NCBI GenBank assembly: GCA_030737835.1
Contig: CM060851.1
Location: forward strand, 930,001 to 994,000
Source: Acorus gramineus
Taxonomy: Eukaryota; Streptophyta; Magnoliopsida; Acorales; Acoraceae
Length of the DNA stretch: 64,000 bases
Direction of reading: 5' to 3'
Below the pieces are notes generated by a model, which was given only the letters and a program-made list of their open reading frames with translations, was not told where the DNA came from and searched no databases. The position numbers and the translations under genes were made by a program. Shown here piece by piece: positions 1 through 12,479 of this stretch (its first letter is position 1; each line of letters starts with the position of its first letter).

Positions 1-549
1 AACCATTTCCACTGCCCTTTGCAGTTCACAAGCTTCATGCAGTGTTTTGCCTGCAAGGGTGACTTTAATTTTTTCAGGATCCACGGCATCCTTCTTGATT
101 CTGTTGACAAATTCATCATCACAAATAACCTTTTAAAAATGCCACCAATCTGCATAACGCAATGGAATATGTCATTATCAGATCTTACTGTTCCATGTGT
201 TTAGTGAGGTCCCTCTGGATGTCATCCAGTCTTTTCTTGAATCCTTTTCCCTTCATTTCCCACTCCTTCAAAAGTTTCTTCATATCTTGTAATTTATACT
301 CAGCATCAACCTGTGCAATAGGACAATTAGTTGGCGTAACACATCCATAGTTTTCTTCACTTTGTTATATTCTGATTTTGCTTCATCCAATACCTCCTTA
401 TACTTGTTGACAAGCTATATAGCACATCAATCAGAATGTGTGATAAGGTATAAACAATTAGAACGAATAACATATTTTAGTGGTCACACCTCCAGTGTTT
501 TCTTGTAATTTTCCTGGACCAAGAATGCTTTTTGTTCAATCTTTTTCAT

Positions 550-557
550 CATTTTAT

Positions 558-601
<44 letters not shown>
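550..601. repeat. (TC)n microsatellite
   Basis: An uninterrupted run of TC dinucleotides in an intron-like part of the SMC4 pseudogene. Confidence 0.95.
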
Positions 602-605
<4 letters not shown>

Positions 606-3001
606 CTTATATCCCTTTTGTTAACTTTTTTATTGTGTCTTCCCCAGTAACTATCTGAACTTTACGGCGGCTTATCTCTGTGCTAGTTTTATCAACGTCC
701 TGAATGTAAATGGCTGTTAATACATATATTAATTGGATATATAAGAAACTGTAAAGGTTGGCACACTTACAGATTGGATTTGAGTGACTTTTAATTTCTG
801 ACTTTTCAGTTTCTCACCACCTGCACTCTCTATTTTATTCTGAAGCTCTGAGGCCTGGAACAATAAAAATATGAGGATTTATTGAAAATGATAGCCTTCA
901 TGTGCATAGTTTTCTATTTATAGAAACAATACAAAGAATAAAATGCCAAATATGTTCATGTTATCCAGTACAGCAGCTTGCAGCATAACTGCACTAAAAG
1001 TTGGGCAATTACTTTGTCTTTAAGCTTTTTGGAGCACTTAGTGAGCCGCTCCATTTCCTTTTCCTCCAAAGCTATAACCTTTTCTAGCTCTTTCACTCTT
1101 GCCAATTCTTCTGCTTTTGGCTGAGAGTCATTCCTTAGTGTGTAAAGCTTCTGTTCTATTTCTCTATATTGTGCCTTTAGATTGTCTATCTGTTGGGAAG
1201 GAACAGTAATAGGATTAAGACATGATTACTGCCTTCCATCTGCATGTTATTGAATAACACCTCTGGATGTATTTTGCTTCTATAGTTACCTCCTTTTGGC
1301 CTTTTGCTAAATCCATTTCCAGCTGACGTGCAGCACTTTCTGAGGCCTGATAATGCTTCTGTGCATCAGCAATCCGTTGACGTAAATTACTGAGCTGTTC
1401 AACCAGCTCAGCAACCTCTTAATCAGCGTTTGCCACCTTTTATCCAGAAACACTTGCTTGAATAGATGTCCCCATCTTACCACCACGTGGTTTGTTTCCA
1501 CCGCCACTCATTGTACCTGACTTCTCGAAAAGTGCACCATCCAAAGTCACGACACGACGAAATTCCTTGTCCCCTCCATATGCAATCCTTGTTGCCTAAT
1601 CATAAGAAATACAAAGGAAATTGTAGATGTTAGCATGGGAAGGTGCCATCACCTAACATATGTTTCCAGTATCAGAATTAGCTTTATGAAACATTTAAAT
1701 GTCAGATTGGAAAATGGAAGAAGGCGATTTTGTTGAACTCTGAAAAGGGATGCAAATTCATTCCCTTCAACGTGAAGGGAGGGGAGAAGGGACACATATT
1801 ACTTAAGCACTGCATTCTATCAGACATTCGGCTATTTAAAAATACCAATAATAAAAAAAGGCTATTTAAAAATACAAGAAGTCAAGAACAGAGTGGCAAA
1901 GATATTTTTGGTGAGATGTGCCACAATGACGTTTGTGTTGCAAAAAGAAACAGATTATCAATTCACTTAAGCAGATCAGTAAACCCTTCTTTGTATACAC
2001 CTAAAACCAGGAGATAATAGAGATGAGAATCACCTGATCTAGGTCCTGCGCAACAATGGTGTTTCCTAAAACAGAGAAAAAGGCCAACTTCAGCCTTTCA
2101 TTGTCGACCCTTACAAGATCAAAAAGCCGAGGAACCCCTTCTGGAGTATTTACCTTCTCTTTCATCTTACGTAAAAGATCAGTTTGTTTCTCCTGCATGA
2201 AGAACATGACTCAGTGTAGGAGATTCACTTGCCATAACCTTTTTACATGGCACTAATAGCAGTCCCAAAGTTAGACTATATTGCATACAAAGTTAATACC
2301 CTTATATAAATCTACAGTGGTGATACCCAGGCCCCAAATTATAGGCCCCATTCACAAGCCCCATGAGGTGTCATCACCTTATTGGTTGGCTTGTTGACTT
2401 TTCAAAAAAGGTGAAAAGGCAAAAACCAAAAATACCCCTACTTAAAAATGCCTCATTTTTTAACGTGCAAATCAAAGAATCCCTAATTCTCGTTCATTAA
2501 ATAACCATCCCCGATTGTCTCGGTCAATCACAACAAACATTCAAATGAAATCATACCATCTAATAAAATCTAGGTAAAAAAAAATCCCAATTGTTTAATC
2601 GAAACCCCCTTTCTTTTCCGTTTCGACGATCCAAATAGAAGAATTTTTTTTTCTTTTGCATTCCCAAAATCTGTTCTTCAAATATTCTTCAATTCAATCC
2701 GACGATTCTTTGCCAATATTTTAACATCATATTCAAACAATGATGACGAAAAATAAACATTTTCTGTTTTTGTTCCTTCCTTTTAAAAAAAAAACGATTT
2801 AAAGTTTTTAAGCGATTATGAAGAATGAGACATTTTTTGTTTCTTCATTCCAAAAATGTAACAAACAATTGTTTGTTCCTTCCTTTTTTTGTTACATTTA
2901 ATCAAAACATCTAAACCATAATCCAAAACCTAATCCAATTTGTGTTACATTACTCCAAAACCAAATCAGAAAACTAATACAATCTGTTACATTTAGAGTG
3001 C

Positions 3002-3143
3002 AAATGTAACAACTATTGAGTAAATGTAACAACTATTGAGTAAATGTAACAACTATTAGGTAAATGTAACAACTATTGAGTATGTACTTATAAATGTAAC
3101 AACTATTGAGTATGTACTTATAAATGTAACAACTATTGAGTAT
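3002..3143. repeat. Tandem array of a ~20-bp unit (AAATGTAACAACTATTGAGT)
   Basis: About six copies of a unit containing TGTAACAACTATTGAG. The first copies have a 20-bp period; two later copies are spaced further apart by an inserted TATGTACTTAT. The array lies inside the TIR element at 2321-3764. Confidence 0.85.
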
Positions 3144-3536
3144 AAAATAAAAAAATTTTATTTTTTAAATTGAAACATGCAACATAGATTAAATATGTTA
3201 TCATCAAAAATTTAATTTTAATTTCAGTTGTGACTTTCATTCAAATAAAATCAAAATATTAAAAAAACATGACAAACCTGATTCGGACGACATTGATGGG
3301 AGATCCAACTCGAAAAATATTAAAATTGTGGGACTGCTACAAGACGTTCATCATATATGATTCGGTTTTGATTGCTGGAAATCGAAAATGATCGACAATT
3401 GAAATTCTCCACGATCTGCTGTTGATAATCGCATTCATTATTGAACTTTGAGATTGCTACGATTTATTCCTCTAATATGATTCGGTTTTGATTGCTGAAG
3501 ATCAAATAATATCAGCAATTCTCCATGATTAGCGGT

Positions 3537-3687
3537 TGTTAATGACATTCAATGTTGACGCCCCATTTGGAAAGAAATCGTAACCGAATCAGTGCTTCCT
3601 AAAAACAAGCGTTAATGACATTCAATGTTGACGCCCCATTTGGAAAGAAATCGTAACCGAATCAGTGCTTCCTAAAAACAAGCGTTA
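3537..3687. repeat. Two-copy direct tandem repeat of ~75 bp
   Basis: The block from GTTAATGACATTCAATG to CCTAAAAACAAGC occurs twice in immediate succession and near-identically, inside the TIR element at 2321-3764. Near-identity implies a recent duplication. Confidence 0.85.
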
Positions 3688-5094
3688 AGGGTATAAAAGA
3701 CAATGTACACTTGCCACCTCATGGGGCCTGGTTTGGGGCCTGTGAAGTTGGGGCTTGGGAATCATTATTGTTAAATCTAATATCAACCCAGGTTTACAAT
3801 TAATGTAGAACTGACACTCAGATCATTTTGTTGATGTGAGTAAATATTAGGCCCAATTCTTCAAAAGAGGCGCTTTTGACAGGTTACAGTGTTTTTTGTA
3901 TACAGTACTAGAAGTGTTCCTCAGAGATAAAAATATTATAATTAGTCATTCAACTCTCCCATCTAATCTCACAATGAGTGCTTAAGAATCTTCAGCTTGC
4001 ACACAGACTATCTCTTGCATCTAAGAATATGCATGCTACTGCGTTAAAACAAATAATCCAGCCAAGTGTGTGATCAACCACTTGTGTGTCATCATTTTTG
4101 TGAGACCCAGAGAAATCTACAAAGTTGAGTATAACTACCAAGACACAGAGTAAGGCCCCATTTGGAAACGAGGTTTGGGCAGCTTTTGGGTTTGCAGGAA
4201 GCTGTTTTTTTCAAACCCGTTTCCAAATAGAAAAACAGGGGCCAAAAGCTGCATACACATTTATGTGAAAAAGCGCTCAAAACCTGAGTTTTCCATAATT
4301 TGTGGAGAGATAGCTTTCTGTAAAATCAGTTTTAAATCCAGCTTTTACCTAAAATCAGTTTTGCAATCGTGCAATCAAACATGTAGCCTAAGATGAAAGG
4401 ATTACCAGCTCGATGATCTCCTGAAAGTGAACCGAAACACCGCACTGTCAAGATTCTGATGATTCGTGGAATCATGTATCAATTCTGAAACTTTGTTGAG
4501 TCGCATCTTCACTCGGATCATGGCCAAAGAAAGCCAGCCAAAGTTCAATCAGGAAATTGAAATCTTTGTAAACAAAGACCCAAAAATCACAATCAAGGGC
4601 AACTGAAAAGCCAAAACTTTTACCTGCTTAGCTCGCTTGCCAAGACCGAAAAGCATCGCATCAATCACATTGCTTTTACCGCTTCCATTGGGCCCGACAA
4701 CCACCGAGAAGCTCTGCTCTTTCAAAAATTGCCTTTAGAAATCGTTCTAGGGTTTGCAAATCAAAATTTGGAACGATTGGAAACCTAAAGTGGCAGTAAA
4801 TGAAGGAACTGATGAAGTGTGCGCGAGAAGAAGAATAAAGGAGGGACTTGTGGAAGGGGGCCGACTCTCTGTTCGGCGGCGTAGGACTTGAAGTTGCTCA
4901 TCACCATCTCCTTTATGAAGAGACGAGGCGTCCGCTTCTCCGCGTCGGCCTCCATATTATAAATAAAATACAGACCTTTACCCTACAAAATATTTCATAG
5001 AAAAAGGTTACAAAATCATATCCAAAAACAGAAACTCATCAGCTCTAATGCTACAATTGACAGATCCAAAACAGAAAATCATATTAAGATCACA

Positions 5095-5220
5095 TACCAC
5101 CATTCGATGACCCTGGACACGATCTTCTTCAGATCTACCTCCACAAACGGCAACTGGACACGATCTTCTTCAGATCCACCTCCACAAACGGCAACACATC
5201 CGCCGCCCCTTCAAAACCCC
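5095..5220 (-). pseudogene. Possible SKP1-like fragment containing a ~41-bp tandem duplication
   Basis: Read on (-), the segment encodes DVLPFVEVDLKKIVS followed, in the second copy, by RVIEWW. This pattern resembles the SKP1 stretch NVIPLPNV...KVIEYC. The 41-bp block (TTGCCGTTTGTGGAGGT... on the minus strand) is present twice; 41 is not a multiple of three, so the copy shifts frame. The match is short and weak, and it could be a chance likeness. Confidence 0.25.
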
Positions 5221-5479
5221 CAAAACAAGATTTAGTAAAAATCAAATCCCCCAAAAAAAGATTCAGTGAAGAGAGAGAGAGAGACCGGGACCGGCAAGGC
5301 CGATGCCGGAAGGTTGGACGAGCAGTGGCCGAAGGTTGTTTGGAGGGAAACCCTAAAAGTGAGTGAAAACGAGGGAGAGAGAGGAAAACCTAAAAGTGTT
5401 TCGTTTCGTTTTGTTAGAAAGAGTGAAAACGAGTTGGATATGGACCGTTGATGAAGTGGAATCTGAGAAGAGTGGTGTT

Positions 5480-6630
5480 GCAAGCCATTGGAAGTTGGAT
5501 ATTATGTTGTATTTTATAATAAATATGATTTTATTTTATTCATAAAAATCTTAAATTTAATATGTTAATCTGATTTAATATAAAAAAAATATAAAATATA
5601 ACTCACCGGAATGAATTTAAATGGATTCACTAAGCTGGTTGGTCATAAATCTTAGTTATGACCTTAAATAATTTATAATTGATGATATGTTGTTTTACTG
5701 TAAACAAATAATAAAAAAAAAACTAAATCTTATTTTAATTAATAAATCAAATCTCAACACACCAAAGTTTATCCAAACAATTTATATCTTTGAATATATA
5801 GACAAATTTTAACAATTTCAAACATTATTATAAATTATAAAAGAGAATTTATTGAAAATAATGATGCAAACATCATATATATACTCAACGGATTCAAATA
5901 ATATTTCATTATAAAATATTTAAGAGGCCGTACATTTTGGGTCTAGTTCTATAGTTGAGAGTTGGGACTGTTTGTTTCTATACAAAATAAAATAAAATAA
6001 ACTCAAATAATATTTTATTATATTCTTTGTATATATCATTGTCATTTTTATATTACATTGAATGAATTTTTCATCTATTTTAAACATCAGTTTATTTAGT
6101 TTAATAAAAAGTTAAAACACTTATTTTTTGAAATTATAAGAATAAAACTTAGCTCATCCCATGATAAGAATAAAATTGTAGGGGGGTATGTGCAATATAT
6201 ACTGCAAATGAGGGGGTTATATGGATATTCAGTAAATTGAGTGGTGGATATGGATATCCACCAAATTTATGGGTTACATGCATTTAACCCTTTCAGAATC
6301 ATTAATAATAAATCACGTGCATATTACATATGTGACAACTAAAACACGTAAAACAGATTTTTCTATAAAATAAGTCAGGAAATGAGAGATTTTGATAGAA
6401 TTGGAGTTTGTTGTATAACTGTATAGTATTAGCTGTCATTTTTTTACTTGGAAATCTGTTTTTTTATTTATATTTAATTGCATAAATGCATGAAATTAAC
6501 TTTCAAATAAAAAAATTGATAAAATTTAAGAGAGATGGTTGAGATTATGATAATTCTATCAAATTTATCGAGATTTGGAAATACAAAAATAATAATAATA
6601 ATAATTTTGCAAGGATTCAAAAGTTTTAAA
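5480..6630. other. AT-rich spacer without recognisable genes
   Basis: Only AT-rich, low-complexity sequence is seen here. From about 6470 it becomes similar to 32750 onward, the left edge of the duplicated PUF segment. I found no convincing reading frame on either strand. Confidence 0.6.
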
Positions 6631-6639
6631 AATGATATT

Positions 6640-6815
6640 TTGCATAAAACCACTGAAAAAATCACATTTGCCCTTTTGAAGGTTATTTCTATATTACAAA
6701 TTCTTTTATAAGGTGCATAAATGTCCCTCAAAAGGATATTTTAATCCCTGGGTATTAGTGACAATAGAGTTTGAAAATGGGTATCTTGACTATATATGAT
6801 TTTTTAAGGGATATA
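6640..6815. mobile_element. Possible third member of the intronic MITE family, upstream of PUF copy A
   Basis: It contains GATATTTTGCATAAAACC, TTGCCCTTTTGAAGG, GTGCATAAATGTCCCTC and GGGTATCTTGACTATATATG in the same order as the intron 2 and 3 elements. It is degraded and its ends are not sharp. Confidence 0.4.
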
Positions 6816-8420
6816 TTCCATAAATAAAGTATTGCAATTCCATCCAATTATAGATAACAAATTCAAATAAAAACAATGGAATTTGATTGGAATTTGGAAT
6901 AGCATTTTTTGTTTCATCAAATTCCATAAATTTAATTACTTTCAAATCAATCCATTTATGTTTAAGAAAATTTGTTATTTCAAAATATTAACTCTCCGAA
7001 GTCTTTGGTGGGCAACAAAATCTAACTCCTTCAGTTTATAAATTATAAACAGTTTGAGGGGGGCTATTAAACTCAACATATTGTTCAATAATTTCATATT
7101 AAGAAACAAATGTGAACACGTAGTTTAATAATTTCAAATCTTATATAGAGATCCTCTAACAAAATTTTAGATATTCATATAAAATTCGGTTTTGATTTCG
7201 ATTAAATTCAATGCGTTTATTAGATTATATAAATTCGGTTATTATATATATATTTTTGACCATGCCTTCTTATATATATAGGAGGACCCCCTTCTTATAT
7301 TACTCAATAAAAAAAAAGTGATCCGCAGATCAACCTTGGAAAGAGAAAAAGAGAGTTCATAATTTTTTTTTTATATTCTGGTCTTTATTGAGGTACAATT
7401 TTGATTTATTATAATTAATTGAATTTTAGTTCAATGTACATCAATCTTTAATGCAAGTTTTATCAACCAATACAGTGATACAATTTCTTTTCTTTTCTTT
7501 TTGTTATTCAATGCCCTTTGGATTTTGCCACAGATTTTTTTAAATTTTTAAATGACTTTTACATATAGTTTCAGGTATCATATTAGTATCTCTACATGTG
7601 TTCAATATATTTTAATTATGTTATTCATGTATATATTAACCATGGGCCGTCGCAGATCTTTGTGTTGTCCAGATTTTACAAGAAAAATCTCTATGTTGTT
7701 CTTGACTAGATTTTGATTATAACCTTGATTTGTTGATCTAAATATTTTGATTATAACCTTGAATTGTTGATCTAAAATTTTATTTTATTTTTAAGCATTT
7801 TTATTATTATATATAATTTCCGTGTTATGATAGTTATGCATGGGTACTTGTTGATATGTTTTTTTTAAAATCAATTGTAATCATTACATAATATTTTTAT
7901 TCAAATCATTTTTTTATTTATGAAATGGTAGGCACACGCCTTAATTTTATTCAAATAAAACTGAAACATATCTAAAACAGTAAGATTGGTAATGAGAGAT
8001 CGAGGAGCTCCAAAACCTACTCCTCGATCATAATTTTATTGATAGAAATACTTTTTCATTGAAATTTCTAGTTTCCGGGCTAATAAGGGGTGAATAGGTA
8101 TATATTTTTTATCTTATTTTATTTATTATTAATAATTATCTCCTACTTTTTGTTATTTGACAAGGTTATAACATATTGTAATCAATTTTTTTTTGAAAAT
8201 TTAGCAAATATTAATATTTTTATTACTTGTAAATTTTTGCAAAAATCATTTTAAAAGCAACCGATGATCTTTTATAACTCAAATTAATAACCATCTAGAT
8301 TTGATACTATAGTTTTTCTTCATGCAACCTAATTTGTGTCTCTAATCCACTCTTTGTTGTACTAAAAGGTATTGGCACGTGGATTTGCATTGCTGAATAG
8401 AGCCCTCTTTATTCTTAGTC

Positions 8421-11400
8421 ATGGATAAAGGATGGACTGAACAAGAAAAGGTGATACTGAATTCACCTTCTCTGAATGCCCATTCAAAAGAATATCTGAC
8501 TCAAGGAATTGCAAATTTAAGCCTGCAAGATAGTGTGCCTAGAGATGATGTACAACATCATCATCAGATGCCTCAATACAATTATCAGCTCTTCCATCTT
8601 CATCAGAATTTCCAAAACAATTTCAAGACATCTTTTAGTAATGGTATTGGTACCATATGTCGATTTTACGCACAAGGATATTGTGCAAAGGGAGAGAGGT
8701 GCAACTTTATTCATGGAAGAAAGCAGAGTTATCCTGAGATAACATTGACAAGGTCACATGGGAAGAAATCAATCAAACATCTTGACTCAAGGTTGATGTC
8801 AAACAATGGGCCAAAAAAATTCAACAATAACTTTGGGCAGACTAAGAGGCCAGAGTCTCAGAAAAACACACTAGACCATGATGTTAAAAATTACTATTCT
8901 TGGATGAAGGATGAGGAAGATTTCCATTTTCTTCAGCAAGAGCTTGAGGAGGGCCATACTGAAGTCAAGGATGAGATATTTGTTGAGATAATTGACTACA
9001 TTGTTGAGCTCATGACTGACTCTATTGGAAAGTCTCTTGTACAAAAGTTGCTTGAAATTTGTAATCCCCATCAACGATGGCGTGTACTTTATACGATCAC
9101 TAGAGATCCACAGAAACTCATCGAGATCTCATGTGATGTGCATGGGTAGGGTGTTTTATTCACTTTATTATCTTATGTTCATCATATATTCATTGATAGA
9201 TATTAGTAATAGACTTACATGTGATTTTCTATGGTTGCAGAAGTAAAGTTGTTCAAAAAGTTATTGAGACTTTGAAAACTCCAGAGGAAGCTTGGATGCT
9301 TGTTTTCGCTCTCAAGTATGGAATTCTCAAACTGATCACAGATGCTACTGGCTATCATGTTGTGAACAGTTGCCTGAATCATCTGAAATATGCCTACAAT
9401 GAGGTAATACCATATATATTTATAATATATGATCTGATGATGCATCTTATGATTCATTTTCCCATACTAATTCATCAATAGTTTGTTAGCTTATAAGAAG
9501 AAAGATGAAATTTAAACCTGAGTTGAAAGGATTGATTTTTCAATCATGATAGTTTACATGAATTATTATTTTGTAATGTAAATGCACTTTTATCACGGGA
9601 GCAATCATATTAGCATTAATGCAATTGATCCCATTAAAACTCCAACGTTGTGCGTGTGTTGCACCCCCCAAAACTTTTTCTTTAAAAAATAAATAAATTC
9701 TAAGGTATCACTACATATGTTATCCAACCCCATTATTAATTCCTTGTACATATGAACGAACATTCAGTAATGGGAATCAGGGAATTTATGAAGAGAAATA
9801 ATATTGTGTGCATTGACTTAGAACTTTAGTAAGAGTTCTTGTAAACATTTTGAAAACACAAAATGTTAGAAAATATATTTCGAAATCAAAGAGCCAAAAT
9901 AATAATAAAAAAAAAAGATTTTTTTGCATATATGTACTCTTAAAAAAATCTCATTTTATCAAAATACCCCTAACAAATTACTATAGCTAGCAATACTCCT
10001 TAAAATGACATAAATGGTCTATTAGGGCTACTTCTACAAAACTTTAAATATTTATAATGTGCATAAATACCCTTCAAAAGGGTATTCATGCACAATTTTA
10101 CCTTTTTTACCTTTTCTTGAGGGATATTGTAGAAGTTTAAGAGAAATATTTTGACAATACAGAATTTTAAAGGGGTATATATGAAAAAAATAAAAATAAA
10201 TAAAAAAAACCTTTTTTTCTTTGGTATAAGGTTTCAGTAGATGGTTTCAAAGACTTATGGGCATAGTGTATTAGGTCCATATTAGTTTGATACAATGAAA
10301 ATGTTGTTATAATTATAAATAATATTTTTATTATTAGTTGTAACGATGACATTCTTTTTTCTTTTGCAGTTCATGTTCGCTGATGTTGTAGATTATTTTC
10401 TAGATATTTCAGTGAATTCTCATGGCTGTTGTGTACTAAAGAACTACTTTGATCAGGCTTATGATCAACAAAAACCCTTATTTTTTCATAAGATCATTGA
10501 AAATACTCTTTCTCTCTCCCGGGACCAAGTTGGGTAAGTAGTACTTTTTCACCTTTTTTCCTCTTAGGTTACATTTGAAAACAAGTGTGAAGAAAAAAGT
10601 TATCTGCTTAAAGCACAACCATTAGAAACTACAATCCGCACATGTTTTAACTTTTAAAAAATAGTAAAACTCGTCTAATTAGATATATGCTTTAATAAAA
10701 AAATATAAATATTGTTCAATTACGAATTGAAAGGACCCAATTTTAACTAATATAAAAAAAAAACTTTTGCATATATACCCCTAAAAAATCATTATATTGT
10801 AAAATTTACTTTTTAAAATGATTAAATTATCCACTGCTGTACTTTTGAAGAGTAATTATGCAGAGTGTAAATATATTTTAGATTTTATAATAATTCCCCT
10901 CAAAAAGGCACTTATCCACAATTTAAGCCATTTTGAGGGGTACTGTTGAAAATAGTATTTCACCAAGGGGCATATAAATACAAAAAAAATTAACAACTTT
11001 CGCTTTGCCAAAAACACTTAAAAATAAATTGGAATTAAGTATTATTTATGTAAAAGCAGAATCTCAAAAAAACTGTCTAAATGTGATTTGATTGCAGGAA
11101 CTACATGGTGCAACACATCCTTTCACATAGGCTTCCCTGGGCGACGAAACGCATTCTAAACGCGCTTAAGGGGAACCATGTAGAGCTTTCAATGCATAAA
11201 TGTGGGAGTCATGTGGTAGAGAAATGCCTGAAATTATGTGACCCAGAAGAGTCTGCTCACATTGTGTTGGAGCTGCTACACAGCCCTCAGTTCTCACAGC
11301 TCCTGCAGGACCAATTTGGCAACTACATCATTCAAACTGCTCTTCATGTTTCCCAGGTGATCCAAGTTTAAGTGGCTAGCCAGTTAATTATTTATTTTAT

Positions 11401-12329
11401 TCTATTTGTTTGGTTTAAATGTTTGAAAATGTTCTACTTAATTTATTTTATAGTTTAAAATGCAGATTGTATATGTTTTTTTTTTTTTTTTTTGAAAATC
11501 ATACATCTCAATAAAATGTAAACTATATATTTAAATGAATTGAATGTTATTATTTATAGAAAATGTGAAAATTTGAGGCTATATAAAGGATTGAGTATAA
11601 CAAATCTCTTAATTGTTTAATATCTTTTAATTTGACTATGGATTATCTATATACCTATATTAATAATCATGAGGTTTTTTTCATTTTTTTCAACATATAT
11701 ATATATGGCTTTTGTACGTTTTTACCCTTACAAATTTATCAAAATGCATTCATTATTTATTCTCCTAAACCTATCTTAAGATATTAAATAGATATTATAT
11801 TTTAGTAATTTATATAAAAATATTTTCTAAAAAATTATTTAAAATTAATTAAAAAAATCTGTTTTACATATTAATCCAATCTCAAATTCAGAAAATTTAT
11901 TGTTATATTGCACATTTTAAATAATTAATAGATAACTATTGTTACCAACGGATGAGGGTATTTTTTCAATTTTTTTTTTTTTTTTATAATTAAAACTGCA
12001 TAAAGAAAGAACTCATTGAGTATGGGTATTAGGTCCAATTAGAGGTTGATGGGTATCGAAGAGAGAGAAAAATCACATAAATTTGTGTTTTATTATGTGA
12101 CGTTTATTTTTTAATGGATCATGGTTGATTTTTTTTTTTTTCATTCCTCTCTCTCTCTCTCTATATGATACTAATCTTTATTGTTAAATCTTTTTAACGG
12201 GGAAATATTTACACCTCTCTTGTAAAGGCCATCAAACCACATATCCCAGAGCTCCAAAACCACCCATATGGAAACAGCATTCTATCAAAACCTAAGTTCA
12301 AGAAGCATTTGAAATCTAGCTTTTTCTGA
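8421..12329 (+). CDS. CCCH zinc-finger / PUF (Pumilio-repeat) RNA-binding protein, copy A
   Basis: Exons are 8421-9145, 9241-9403, 10370-10533, 11098-11356 and 12201-12329, predicting 479 residues (MDKGWTEQEK...). After a His/Gln-rich segment comes a zinc finger CRFYAQGYCAKGERCNFIH (C-x7-C-x5-C-x3-H). About eight PUF repeats follow, with recognition helices such as HGSKVVQK, VGNYMVQH, CGSHVVEK and FGNYIIQT. By the established PUF code the last three strong repeats (N/Q, S/E, N/Q) read UGU, the usual PUF core. PUF proteins bind 3'UTRs and control mRNA decay or translation. Odd feature: the acceptor of the last exon is CGG at 12198-12200 where copy B has CAG. The last exon may therefore be skipped, joined at a downstream in-frame AG (12226-12227, removing nine residues), or replaced by read-through to the stop at 11371. 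Expression is unproven. Confidence 0.82.
9905..10205. mobile_element. Small TIR element (MITE-like) in intron 2 of PUF copy A
   Basis: The ends are inverted: the left reads GATTTTTTTGCATATATGTA and the right reads AAAGGGGTATATATGAAAAAA. The interior contains ATAAATACCCTTCAAAAGGGTATTCATGCA. The same element is at the matching place in copy B (36165-36450), so it was inserted before the duplication. Relatives lie in intron 3 and near 6640-6810. Confidence 0.6.
10755..10995. mobile_element. Second MITE-like element of the same family, intron 3 of PUF copy A
   Basis: It begins TTTTGCATATATACCCCTAAAAA and ends AAGGGGCATATAAATAC. It has the family's interior pattern of short A/T tracts and CCTCAAAAAGGCACTTATCCACAATTTAAGCC, and matches 37000-37275 in copy B. 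Confidence 0.55.
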
Positions 12330-12479
12330 TTTGTATAAGTGATGTGTTATTGTTTATTGGGAGTAAATGATATGTGAAAAGGTTTATATGTATGTTGTGA
12401 GAGAGTACATAATTCAGTGAAATCTTTTTTGTGGTTGTATTCATGGATCCATGACACAGGATTTATGGTTTGCTCATGT

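Larger units (their letters stand above)
2321..3764. mobile_element. Non-autonomous TIR DNA element inside the SMC4 pseudogene
   Basis: The two ends are inverted repeats. The left end (2321 on) reads TGATACCCAGGCCCC and the reverse complement of the right end (ending 3764) reads TGATTCCCAAGCCCC. Similarity continues for about 50 bases, with AGGCCCC and CCCCATGAGGTG shared by both ends. The interior is AT-rich with no coding potential and holds two internal repeat arrays listed separately. I see no convincing target-site duplication, so the superfamily (hAT or Mutator-like) is undecided and the ends could be off by a few bases. Confidence 0.6.
1..4955 (-). pseudogene. SMC4: SMC4 (condensin core subunit) pseudogene, internally deleted, running off the left edge
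   Basis: SMC4 is the condensin ATPase that compacts mitotic chromosomes. The 5' exon starts at 4955 (MEADAEKRTPRLFIKEMVMS..., then NFKSYAAEQRVGP) and loses frame in a run of five C near 4862-4866, where the family has GPFHKS. Near 4630-4715 a second exon encodes the Walker A segment VVGPNGSGKSNVIDAMLF and ends KRAKQ. The exons for the next several hundred residues are missing. Homology resumes at 2034-2192 (hinge: TPEGVPRLFDLV, FFSVLGNTIVAQDLDQ) and 1290-1595 (SGTMSGGGNKPRGGKMGTSI, then two in-frame TAA codons). Further coiled-coil exons follow near 1009-1190, 774-855, 600-705 (with another in-frame stop) and 1-100 (HEACELQRAVEMV). Splice sites remain at several exons. The frameshift, stops and missing exons indicate decay after duplication of a normal intron-bearing gene. 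A functional SMC4 is presumably elsewhere in the genome. Confidence 0.88.

Noticed and set aside
550-601. Possible CRISPR-like or other functional array in (TC)n
   Set aside because: Pure dinucleotide microsatellite, eukaryotic context, no spacers.
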